From a virus: a stretch of DNA of 23,014 bases. Shown here in pieces: positions 7,018 to 13,187 of this stretch. Numbering within the stretch: the first letter of the stretch is position 1; each line of letters starts with the position of its first letter. Location of the stretch: the IMG/VR virus record IMGVR_UViG_3300048837_000718, positions 1-23,014 of that record; one strand, given 5' to 3'. Made by a program: the position numbers and the translations under genes. The notes under the pieces were generated by a model. It had not been told where the DNA came from. It did not search any database and saw only the letters and a program-made list of their open reading frames with translations.

Positions 7018-7062
7018 GTGTTTTTATGGAATCCGTAGATTCTACGGATTCCATAAAAACAC
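7018..7062. promoter_or_regulatory. 45-base perfect palindrome, operator-like
   Basis: Two 22-base arms are exact complements around a single central T at 7040. The inner part, AATCCGTAGATTCTACGGATT, reads as two copies of the AATCCGTA element that recurs at 7293 and 7392. It lies 15 bases before the start codon of the 7077 gene, so a bound protein or the RNA hairpin would affect that gene. No T run follows. Confidence 0.7.
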
Positions 7063-7076
7063 AAGCGGAGCGAACC

Positions 7077-7280
7077 ATGTTGAACCCGGTCTTTCTGCGC
7101 CGTGCGGCGATCGCCGCACGGGAATTCGAACGCGCCAGAATTGCCAAGCAACAAGCGGACCAGCGCCGGCTCGACCGAATGTCGATTGCTGGCGACCTGT
7201 CAGACATCGACGCGCCGGTATCCAAACCCCAAGCTCCACAATGCTGGATCGGGAGCGACGGGAAGCCGTACCGCGGCTGA
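7077..7280 (+). CDS. Small unknown basic protein (67 aa)
   Basis: The frame opens at 7026, inside the palindrome, but GGAG six bases before the ATG at 7077 marks that as the real start. The product is basic in its first half, with an Arg/Ala/Gln-rich helix (RRAAIAAREFERARIAKQQA, about 8-27), then a Pro-rich linker and a short C-terminus ending in GSDGKPYRG. No family is recognised. It is framed by operator-like palindromes on both sides, which suggests tight control. Confidence 0.72.
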   Translation: MLNPVFLRRAAIAAREFERARIAKQQADQRRLDRMSIAGDLSDIDAPVSKPQAPQCWIGSDGKPYRG

Positions 7281-7292
7281 TCCAGCGGATTC

Positions 7293-7305
7293 TACGGAAT
7301 CCGTA
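7293..7305. promoter_or_regulatory. TACGGAWTCCGTA element, copy 2
   Basis: TACGGAATCCGTA is a 13-base palindrome with an unpaired central A. It lies 12 bases after the stop of the 7077 gene and just before a 24-base-pair hairpin. The flank (GGATTC before, AAATTC after) resembles the copies at 7018 and 7392. Confidence 0.55.
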
Positions 7306-7312
7306 AATTCTA

Positions 7313-7363
7313 CGCGCCAGCCCCGCCCGCCCGATCTTCGATCGGGCGGGCGGGGCTGGCGCG
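7313..7363. repeat. Perfect 24-base-pair GC hairpin
   Basis: A 24-base arm starting CGCGCCAGCCCCGCC is followed by the loop TTC and its exact complement. The stem is almost all G and C, so it should be extremely stable as RNA or as a DNA cruciform. The following bases (TGCGTGCAATTCGG) contain no T run, which argues against an ordinary intrinsic terminator. It is bracketed by operator-like copies 2 and 3. Confidence 0.75.
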
Positions 7364-7383
7364 TGCGTGCAATTCGGCCAACC

Positions 7384-7413
7384 GTGAATTTTACGGATTC
7401 CGTAAATTTTCAC
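7384..7413. promoter_or_regulatory. TACGGAWTCCGTA element, copy 3
   Basis: TACGGATTCCGTA (7392-7404) is the core of a longer, slightly imperfect palindrome that opens with GTGAATTT and closes with AAATTTTCAC. It lies about 20 bases before the start codon of the 7433 gene, in a position to act as an operator. Confidence 0.6.
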
Positions 7414-7432
7414 CTGATGCGGAGCAATCATC

Positions 7433-7885
7433 ATGCGTGCCCGTGGCCCGACACTCAAGGTCTCGGATTTCCCGAGCTTCAATTCCGAAAACCCGAATCC
7501 TGCTATTCGCTTTGCTCTTTACCGCCCTAGAAATGGGGCGCAATCGATCGGCACGCTCTGGCGTGACGAGCGCCCCGCACAGCTGCCTGAGCGGCAGTTT
7601 CACGCCCATGCGCCGGGCAAATGCGGATCGGCCGGGCGCACCAACGGGATGCCATGGGACGGCACCTCGCCGATCAACGAATCGACCTTGGTCGAGATCG
7701 GGAAGTCTCGACCTGTCGCGCCCAGGAACCTCGAAAGTCGGCTCGCCCATATGTGGCGCTCCTATGCGCCTAATGAGCTGGTCATAGAGTTGTTGGGCCT
7801 TTCAAATGAGATCAGGCCCTATTCAAGCGAGATCGCCGACGATGTGGCGTGGCTCGCGTCGGTCGCGTGGGAACGCGCAAAATGA
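7433..7885 (+). CDS. Unknown 150-aa protein
   Basis: No family is recognised. The start has GGAG eight bases upstream. The N-terminal two thirds is rich in Pro, Arg, Asn and Gly and looks poorly ordered or extended (ERQFHAHAPGKCGSAGRTNG around 53-72). The last 50 residues (LAHMWRSYAPNELVIELLGL onward) look helical. Its last codons overlap the next gene in an ATGA junction at 7882-7885, so the two are probably translated together. Copy 3 of the operator-like palindrome lies just upstream. Confidence 0.78.
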   Translation: MRARGPTLKVSDFPSFNSENPNPAIRFALYRPRNGAQSIGTLWRDERPAQLPERQFHAHAPGKCGSAGRTNGMPWDGTSPINESTLVEIGKSRPVAPRNLESRLAHMWRSYAPNELVIELLGLSNEIRPYSSEIADDVAWLASVAWERAK

Positions 7886-8055
7886 TTCCCCGCGCCCTCT
7901 TCCACAGACCCGCCAAGGGGCAACCATGGCGGACCAACACAATCGCGCTCGGCAACTACCTGGCCGGGCGCCCGGATGCCGAGCGTGAGAAGATTGTGAA
8001 GCGCACCATCGTTTGGTGCGCGAGGGTTAATCGAAAGCTAAAGCTGGAAAATTAA
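7882..8055 (+). CDS. Small basic unknown protein (57 aa)
   Basis: An ATG at 7882 overlaps the stop of the 7433 gene (ATGA), a classic translational-coupling junction, so this is preferred over the in-frame ATG at 7849. The product is strongly basic, with RPDAEREKIVKRTIVWCARV (about 31-50) likely helical and a Lys/Arg tail. A nucleic-acid-binding role is possible from charge alone. No family is recognised. Confidence 0.68.
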   Translation: MIPRALFHRPAKGQPWRTNTIALGNYLAGRPDAEREKIVKRTIVWCARVNRKLKLEN

Positions 8056-8074
8056 CCCCTGGTCTGCAGTTGTC

Positions 8075-8101
8075 GGCCCCTCCCGATTTCGGGGTCGGGC
8101 C
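8075..8101. repeat. Two-part hairpin before the 8121 gene
   Basis: CCCGA-TT-TCGGG forms the inner stem and GGCCC/GGGCC the outer stem, with small internal loops. It lies in the 65-base gap between the 7882 and 8121 genes. No T run follows. Confidence 0.45.
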
Positions 8102-8120
8102 ACAATCACGGAGAAATACC

Positions 8121-8558
8121 ATGTCCGCGCAACGTCTTTCTGTCCGGCGTCGGCAATGGCGTGACAGCGTTGAGGTCGTCACCAGATACCGCCTAGAAGT
8201 AGAAGGCGTGCGGGTAGCCATCAAGACCCACGCGACGACGTGGGACTCTGGCGAGTCCGAGATCGAGATCGATTTTTGGACCCCGAAGACCCGGTGGGGC
8301 GAGTCGACCAAGATCGCCCTTCAGAGGTGGAAAGAGCCGGTCAAGGCTTTTTCCACGATCTCGCGCGAGATCGAGAACCTGTACCGCGAGCACGCCGAGC
8401 AAGGGTACAACGTGGTGGTCTTCGCCGCGTGCGAGAAGCGGTTGAAGATCTACTGGCGCTGCGCCATGCGCGCCACGCGGGACTTCCACGACATGCACTG
8501 GCGCCCGCTCGTAAGGGAGGACGGAGCTAAGGGCTTCATCATATTCCCTTACTGGTGA
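8121..8558 (+). CDS. Unknown 145-aa protein, probably alpha/beta
   Basis: GGAG seven bases before the ATG at 8121 sets the start; an upstream in-frame ATG at 8070 lies in the hairpin and lacks one. The sequence alternates amphipathic beta-like segments (VEGVRVAIKTHATTW; SEIEIDFWTP) with a charged helix (EPVKAFSTISREIENLYREH) and a strand (GYNVVVFAACEKRLKIYW), suggesting a compact folded domain. Aromatic and charged residues are abundant (FHDMHWRPLVRE near the end). No family is recognised. The stop codon lies inside the first unit of a 31-base tandem repeat. Confidence 0.78.
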   Translation: MSAQRLSVRRRQWRDSVEVVTRYRLEVEGVRVAIKTHATTWDSGESEIEIDFWTPKTRWGESTKIALQRWKEPVKAFSTISREIENLYREHAEQGYNVVVFAACEKRLKIYWRCAMRATRDFHDMHWRPLVREDGAKGFIIFPYW

Positions 8559-8617
8559 GCTATAGGAGCCCCCGCAAGCTTGCGGGTGAGCCATAGGAGC
8601 CCCCGCAAGCTTGCGGG
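8556..8617. repeat. Tandem 31-base repeat, two palindromic units
   Basis: Two 31-base units (8556-8586 and 8587-8617) differ at one base (TGAGCTATAGG against TGAGCCATAGG). Each contains the perfect 16-base palindrome CCCGCAAGCTTGCGGG. In the second unit the palindrome extends outward to 26 bases (8597-8622). The first unit begins with the stop codon of the 8121 gene. Confidence 0.8.
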
Positions 8618-8660
8618 GGCTCCGACAAGCCCATCCCCTAGGGTAGGCTTGTCGGAGCCC
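8617..8660. promoter_or_regulatory. 15-base-pair hairpin overlapping the repeat hairpin
   Basis: GGGCTCCGACAAGCC pairs with its exact complement across a 14-base loop that itself holds CCCTAGGG. Its left arm uses bases that the second palindromic repeat unit also needs, so the two hairpins are mutually exclusive. That is the layout of an attenuator or other RNA switch ahead of the 8738 gene. No T run follows either hairpin, so any switch may act on translation or RNA processing. Confidence 0.6.
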
Positions 8661-8737
8661 TTAGAGGCCCATTCTCGCCCCGTGAGGGGCATTCATCAAG
8701 CTCGGCGAAGGCCGGGCATACTCGGAAGGAGATTCCC

Positions 8738-8917
8738 ATGTCTGACAATTTTGGATGGGCGTACTGGGCCGATAGCCGTCTCGTCTATGAAGACGACGAC
8801 GGCTACCGCACGTTCGCCAAGGACGGATGGCATTGCTGGTGCCCGCCCGGTGTCGAGCCGGGAGACGCGGACAGCGAGGTCCGCAAAGATAACACGATGG
8901 AGGCTCCCGCCTCGTAG
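8738..8917 (+). CDS. Small acidic Trp-rich protein (59 aa)
   Basis: This short frame is supported by a strong AAGGAG seven bases before the ATG. The product is acidic and unusually aromatic for its size: four Trp (7, 10, 31, 34) and a WHCWCPPG motif (31-38) with two Cys. No family is recognised. It is the only convincing gene between 8559 and 9777 and is surrounded by hairpins on both sides. The upstream pair of competing hairpins could control it. Confidence 0.68.
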   Translation: MSDNFGWAYWADSRLVYEDDDGYRTFAKDGWHCWCPPGVEPGDADSEVRKDNTMEAPAS

Positions 8918-8927
8918 GAGCCCTCTT

Positions 8928-8947
8928 GGGCCTCCGCAAGGAGGCCC
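8928..8947 (+). repeat. GNRA-capped hairpin after the 8738 gene
   Basis: GGGCCTCC, loop GCAA, GGAGGCCC: an eight-base-pair GC stem closed by a GNRA-type tetraloop, ten bases after the stop of the 8738 gene. No T run follows, so it is more likely an RNA 3'-end stabiliser than a terminator. Confidence 0.55.
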
Positions 8948-8955
8948 CTCAAAAT

Positions 8956-8995
8956 CCTATGCCCCTTGTCGCCCGTTGCGTCAGGGAGGCATAGG
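8956..8995. repeat. CCTATGCC / GGCATAGG inverted repeat
   Basis: Eight-base arms at 8956-8963 and 8988-8995 flank a 24-base loop. A second inverted repeat (CAGGCC/GGCCTG) follows within 30 bases. They form part of the continuous hairpin series in this region. Confidence 0.45.
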
Positions 8996-9034
8996 AGGCG
9001 TCTCAGGCCCGCCTGTTTTGGCCTGATCTGAGCC

Positions 9035-9069
9035 AGATTATGTCAAGTCATCGCGACTTGACATAATCT
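9035..9069. promoter_or_regulatory. 35-base palindrome: 15-base arms, 5-base spacer
   Basis: AGATTATGTCAAGTC, spacer ATCGC, then the exact complement of the first arm. Perfect arms of this length with a short spacer suit a dimeric DNA-binding protein or a recombinase core site. As RNA it would be a stable hairpin, but only TCTT follows, so termination is doubtful. No recombinase gene is visible in the window. Confidence 0.6.
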
Positions 9070-9132
9070 CTTCGCGCGCCCGTGCGAAAAATACCACAAA
9101 ATTCGCACGAGGCGCTTAGCTTTTCACAAACT

Positions 9133-9280
9133 AAGGAGGCACATCGAAACGTCTCTTCAACAAGCATTGAAAGCAGAAAGCCGAACAAGCTCTGCTTTTC
9201 TTCGTCATCGGAGGCGCCTCGCTAGGCGCTTTCTCGCTTTTCTTTTGAGCAAAGGCCGATCAAAGGAGGCACACGAAACG
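9133..9280. repeat. Direct repeat AAGGAGGCAC...CGAAACG, two copies
   Basis: AAGGAGGCACATCGAAACG (9133-9151) recurs as AAGGAGGCACACGAAACG (9263-9280), one base shorter. The AAGGAGG part looks like a ribosome binding site, but neither copy precedes a usable start codon. A partial third copy, AAGGAGGC, lies near 9709. The repeats bracket the terminator-like hairpin at 9214. Confidence 0.5.
9214..9246 (+). terminator. Possible rightward intrinsic terminator
   Basis: GCGCCT, loop CGCT, AGGCGC is followed by TTTCTCGCTTTTCTTTT. The stem is only six pairs and the T tract is interrupted, so this is a moderate candidate. It would separate the 6328-8917 gene group from the two large genes at 9778. Confidence 0.4.
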
Positions 9281-9390
9281 CCGATTTTTCTTACTTTTTG
9301 TAAAATAAGTTTCGGATTTTCGGCCCGATCTTTTCCTTACAAATAAGAAAATTTTACGGTGTTTTGGCCTTTTCGAGGATTTTCAGCGAG

Positions 9391-9592
9391 TTACAATCCG
9401 TAGGATAACTTCAAGTCCTCGGGAAACATTTTCCTTGAACTGGCGCTTTTATTACAAAGATGCTAGTCGCTCGAATTGTTTCTTAAACTTAAGCGTTTTT
9501 GACAAGGCATCTTAAAAATTTTTTTAGGATCTTCAGAATTTAGTTCAGAGGAAATGTTTCCCGAGGACTTGGAGCGATCCTTAGGATTGTAA
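9391..9592. other. Long foldback: 51-base inverted repeat with 100-base loop
   Basis: Arm 1 (9391-9441) and arm 2 (9542-9592) are complementary at 43 of 51 positions by hand alignment, with an uninterrupted 20-base core (CAAGTCCTCGGGAAACATTT in arm 1). The loop holds a further inverted repeat, AAGATGC/GCATCTT (9457-9463 and 9507-9513), and a TTGACA at 9498. No frame crosses it convincingly. The mismatches are spread along the arms, which fits a stem kept under selection or an old inverted duplication. Structured non-coding RNA, origin and control element are all open. Confidence 0.6.
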
Positions 9593-9777
9593 GTGACTGT
9601 ATTCAAAGGACCTAAGCAAATTGTACTTTTTAGTGAAGGTAACACGGCGTACACCAGCTGTGTTTCCCAAGTTAGGCGCTCAGGGTGCCGTTCTGCGACC
9701 GTGGAAGAAAGGAGGCTTGCCAAAACAAAGGAGCTGCCTTAAACTGCCATCTTCTGCCCCACATTAAGGATTTGAAG

Positions 9778-11544
9778 ATGGCAAAGCGTTTCGACCTCAG
9801 GCATCCAGACACCCACCAAGCCTTAGAGGAGGCGATTCTGTGCGTTTGCTCGGCCGCTGATGCCCTCCTCAGCCTCCCGGCTGAGGAGGGCGCCCTCTTT
9901 CACACGCTCTCGATACCGGGCTACGGCCGAGTTCTGGCTCACGAGAGTGCGATACGGTCTTGGTTTACGGCGGCCTACGAGGAGTACGCCGAGTTCATGG
10001 CCGAGCACCTCCTGACCCGTCCCGAGATGGTCTGGAGCGACATCCTGAGCCTGTCGGTCCCGTTCCGTCCGGACAGGCTCTGCCTGACCCTTGCCCTATC
10101 CCCGAACCAGCCCTCGGAGCCTCAGGGAAGCCCACCGCGAGCGCACGCCTATTGGAACTGGTCCGGGTCCCGAGAAACTTGGGATCCGTCCAAACCAACG
10201 GCGTGCGAAAGGAGGCATCACCTCGTCGGGGAGGGGCCGTCCTTACCGGGACGTGAGAAAGGCCACAGAATCGCCCTGGCCGAGCTGCTGCTCTGCACGG
10301 TGGTCCAGGCCAACAAGGAAAGGCTACCGACCGGCCATAGGCCGCAGGTGACGCTCCTGGAGACGGCCTCGCTGCCGGTCCCCGCCCCTCCGCCGGAGAA
10401 GCGGCCGAATCCGGTCGGAAGGCCGAGAGTCGGAGCGCGCCCTTCGGATACCGAGGGACAACAGGCGGCTGCGCCGTTCGGAGACCCGCGGCTGGTTCAA
10501 GCTGCCCATGAAAGGCGGGCTGAAACGCTTCAGCTTCCGGACGGCCGAGAGGTCGAGATCATCGACTGGTCGGATCTTCAGTACCCCTTCGGAAGGAGAG
10601 TTCAAAGCAAGGTTGCCGCGCTGATGCGAGTCGAGCACCTCAGAGGCAAAGTCTACTGGGAAGAAGAGGAGATCCTTGAAAGGCATCGCCAGAGAGGCAA
10701 GGCGATTCCCGGGCAAGAGATCAAGATGATGCACTTTAAGACGCAGTTCGGGCGGGTTACCCTGAATGCGAAGCAGCTCATCTGGGCGTACTGGACTGCC
10801 GAAGTACCTGATCTGGTAAGGAGGAGGACGTATATCGCTTCCCACGTCCAAGGTGGCCTAAACAGTGTGTACAACATGGTCGCAAAGGGATTCAAGTTCG
10901 GGTCGTTACAGGAGCGAGAGGCGTTTCTGGAAGCCGGGCATGCAGACAAACTAAAGATTTGGAGAGACCTGCAAGGCAACGAAGCGCTGATTGTCCTGCG
11001 AGACCGGTCTTATTCAAAGTCGATAAGCCCCGACTTCAAGGTCAAGCCTGGCACACCGGACCATGAGATTCAGAAGACGAGGAAGCTCCCTGCTTTAATC
11101 GGCAAGCTCTTCGCAAATAAGGTGAAGAGAGGAGAGCTGCAAGCCGCAGAGGCATACCGCCGGGCGAAGATACTCTGTATGGATCATCGCGGATGGGAGG
11201 ACAACGAGGATTTGGAAGTTCCTCTGCCGCAGGAGCAGACCGCAGTGAGAGAGTGGCTGGACAGGGAGACCTCGGAGCGCGCCAAGATGAACGAGGCTAG
11301 ACTCGTCGCTAACTCCAGCAGGGCGTCTGCCGGGCTGCTCAGCATCATGAAGATGAACAACATCGCGGAGGGAGCAGAGGATTACAGCCGATTTGCTGAG
11401 TGGTGGGTGCGTGGAGACGAGAAGGTCTCCAGTATTTTGCAGGAAGAGTTTCGTGTTGTGTTGGCCTTGGCGCCGGAGGATTATGGAGTTGAGCCTATCG
11501 ACATGGAGGCGTTGGCTGATCAGCGCGGGAGAATTCAGCAATGA
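9778..11544 (+). CDS. Large unknown protein (588 aa) with degenerate HNH-like segment
   Basis: The start is set by AAGGAT before the ATG at 9778; the in-frame ATG at 9685 lacks a binding site. Residues 1-120 look helical. About 120-250 is Pro/Arg/Gly-rich and probably disordered. A folded part follows. Residues 282-360 read like the N-terminal half of an HNH_3 protein: LMRVEHLRGKVYW, then RGKAIPG, then KQLIWAYWTAEVPD (332-345), which parallels the HRLAWLIMTGEDP of the HNH gene at 5170. The first His is replaced and no DH or NNLR motif follows, so nuclease activity is unlikely. The C-terminus is charged and helical. The gene ends in an ATGA overlap with the next. Function unknown. Confidence 0.85.
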   Translation: MAKRFDLRHPDTHQALEEAILCVCSAADALLSLPAEEGALFHTLSIPGYGRVLAHESAIRSWFTAAYEEYAEFMAEHLLTRPEMVWSDILSLSVPFRPDRLCLTLALSPNQPSEPQGSPPRAHAYWNWSGSRETWDPSKPTACERRHHLVGEGPSLPGREKGHRIALAELLLCTVVQANKERLPTGHRPQVTLLETASLPVPAPPPEKRPNPVGRPRVGARPSDTEGQQAAAPFGDPRLVQAAHERRAETLQLPDGREVEIIDWSDLQYPFGRRVQSKVAALMRVEHLRGKVYWEEEEILERHRQRGKAIPGQEIKMMHFKTQFGRVTLNAKQLIWAYWTAEVPDLVRRRTYIASHVQGGLNSVYNMVAKGFKFGSLQEREAFLEAGHADKLKIWRDLQGNEALIVLRDRSYSKSISPDFKVKPGTPDHEIQKTRKLPALIGKLFANKVKRGELQAAEAYRRAKILCMDHRGWEDNEDLEVPLPQEQTAVREWLDRETSERAKMNEARLVANSSRASAGLLSIMKMNNIAEGAEDYSRFAEWWVRGDEKVSSILQEEFRVVLALAPEDYGVEPIDMEALADQRGRIQQ

Positions 11545-13163
11545 ATAAGGCGGCACACAAGGCTTTCAAGGAGTTTATACGATCTGTAGGCCAAGAGGCA
11601 GAAGATGTCCGCATCATAGCTCCAGTTCTCAATGCGGAGGGGTCGTTTGATGGGTTACCCCTACCTGACCTATATTCTGCGACGGACTGGTTTGAGATTG
11701 TGGAGCCGCTGCTGTATGGGTATCTATTCAAGGTGCCTGGCGCGCTAATCGAGGGAAAGGCAATCATTGCCGCCGAGGGCATCATCGAGGCGTCTTTCTT
11801 TCATTTGGAAAATCCGGAACAGGAGTATTCCAACTACAAAAAGACGGGAGAGATTTCGAGCGGACAGTACAAGCTGCTGTCATCTAAACTGGTGGTCGGC
11901 CCGCAAAAAGAACCTCTTTTGATAGAGGGAGAGGAGTTCGATGATTGGCTTGAGTTAAGGACTGGGGGCACGGGGTGGAGCATCCCGATTATCCTAAAGC
12001 CCTACGACGAAGCGCTTTGGTTGGTGCAGGACGAGGACGATCCCGATGCAACTCCAAGCCCGGCACTTGCATCGGAAAAGCTCGAGGAGGCAGCCAAGCG
12101 CTGGAGGCAGTTCTGTGAGACAGCTCCTCGGATTCAGCGCAGGGCCGCTGCAAAACTCCTGCGCGACGAGAGAGAAGCGGCCCGCGGAAGAATGAGCAAG
12201 GATAAGATCGCGCAGCGCAGGCAACTCAGGAGGGCGTACCGTCTTGAGGTTCTTGCCGCTCGCCGGATCGACCGGATCGATTTGAAAGATCCGCTGCTGG
12301 TGTGTGCGGTAAGGACGAAAAAGAAGTTTGAAAACAGGGAGTTAGATGAAGGCTCTCCGGCTGTGCAGGTCAAGATTACAAGGATGGCAGAGCGTGCGCG
12401 AAGTCTTGGCCTGGCGCCCAAGAGGGGCCTGCGCACGGTGACTGTCCACAAGCAATGGGAGGGGCCTGCGAAGGAGTGTGGGTTATTGCTCGAGCCTCAA
12501 TACAAGGGTGCTCAATACAAGGGTGCTCAATACAAGGGTGCTCAATACAAGGGTGAGCAGTACCAGGTCAACGAGCGGCCTGTATACTCGGCTCCGAAAG
12601 GAGACTTTCTGTTTGCTGATGAGTTCTTTGACGAGAACGTGCTGGACATGCCATCCCCTCTAATTGCTGGGTTGTGGTCAAGGAATCAGCTGACTAAACC
12701 AGACAAGCGCAAACGAGATAAGAAGCCTGATCTACTGATAGCAAGATCGCTGGAGAGGCGGAGGAGAGATAAGGTTGACGCTAGAAAAAGGCCGCTGTCC
12801 GTCGAGAAAAAGCTCAAGGAGATGGGAGATAAGTACCCATTAGGCACGGAGCCACGAACCTATTTGATCGGCGCTAAGACAGGCAATCTGTATCCGGCCA
12901 AGTTCGTGCGCTACGGCGATCACTTGCAGAAGTATTTGCCGAGCGAGTTTAGAGCGGAATACGGGCACCTATTTACCGACGAGACGGTGCTGGCGAGGTT
13001 GCTTAGGCAGGAGCCGTATTCTGCCGGCACAGATAAACCGTCTTTTATATATCTACCACCTGAAGAGAGGCTTGTGGTTTGTTTTGAAGATGAGCTGGTC
13101 AACGTGGTGCGCGGCCAGGAGAGGATGAAGATGGCGGATCTGCACCGATACCTTGAAACTTGA
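11541..13163 (+). CDS. Large unknown protein (540 aa) with QYKGA repeats
   Basis: Its ATG overlaps the previous stop (ATGA), so the two large proteins are probably made in linked amounts and may act together. Residues 1-170 look like a folded acidic domain. About 175-260 is a long, highly basic helical stretch (AKRWRQFCETAPRIQRRAAA onward), a likely nucleic-acid or partner-binding segment. Residues 320-339 are four QYKGA-type pentamers from a 15-base tandem repeat. A second basic stretch (about 390-430) precedes a C-terminal folded domain with EPRTYLIGAKTGNLYP near 435-450. No family or catalytic motif is recognised. There is no membrane segment or signal peptide. Confidence 0.85.
   Translation: MNKAAHKAFKEFIRSVGQEAEDVRIIAPVLNAEGSFDGLPLPDLYSATDWFEIVEPLLYGYLFKVPGALIEGKAIIAAEGIIEASFFHLENPEQEYSNYKKTGEISSGQYKLLSSKLVVGPQKEPLLIEGEEFDDWLELRTGGTGWSIPIILKPYDEALWLVQDEDDPDATPSPALASEKLEEAAKRWRQFCETAPRIQRRAAAKLLRDEREAARGRMSKDKIAQRRQLRRAYRLEVLAARRIDRIDLKDPLLVCAVRTKKKFENRELDEGSPAVQVKITRMAERARSLGLAPKRGLRTVTVHKQWEGPAKECGLLLEPQYKGAQYKGAQYKGAQYKGEQYQVNERPVYSAPKGDFLFADEFFDENVLDMPSPLIAGLWSRNQLTKPDKRKRDKKPDLLIARSLERRRRDKVDARKRPLSVEKKLKEMGDKYPLGTEPRTYLIGAKTGNLYPAKFVRYGDHLQKYLPSEFRAEYGHLFTDETVLARLLRQEPYSAGTDKPSFIYLPPEERLVVCFEDELVNVVRGQERMKMADLHRYLET
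12498..12557 (+). repeat. Four tandem 15-base repeats inside the 540-aa gene
   Basis: Three identical CAATACAAGGGTGCT units and a fourth ending GAG encode QYKGA three times and QYKGE once. A decayed fifth unit (CAGTACCAG) follows. Near-identity at DNA level points to recent slippage expansion that kept the frame. Confidence 0.85.
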
Positions 13164-13187
13164 AAGAAACAAATTGGAGAGCGGCAA

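Larger units (their letters stand above)
8918..9777. other. Gene-poor region dense in inverted repeats
   Basis: About 860 bases without a convincing gene. A minus-strand frame at 9463-9723 exists but has no ribosome binding site and runs through one arm of the long foldback. The region holds several hairpins, a 35-base palindrome, two copies of AAGGAGGCAC with CGAAACG, a terminator-like hairpin, and a 51-base inverted repeat with a 100-base loop. From about 9280 onward the DNA is much more AT-rich than its neighbours. Structured RNA, replication origin and control locus are all possible. Confidence 0.6.

Noticed and set aside
7018-7062. Protelomerase (hairpin telomere) target site.
   Set aside because: The palindrome has an odd length with an unpaired central base, related shorter copies lie nearby, and no protelomerase gene is visible; an operator is simpler.
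6591-7154. 187-codon minus-strand frame.
   Set aside because: It crosses the 45-base palindrome and lies opposite the 6328 gene; the composition is that of an antisense shadow.
9463-9723. 86-codon minus-strand frame in the gene-poor region.
   Set aside because: No ribosome binding site, and it contains one arm of the long inverted repeat.
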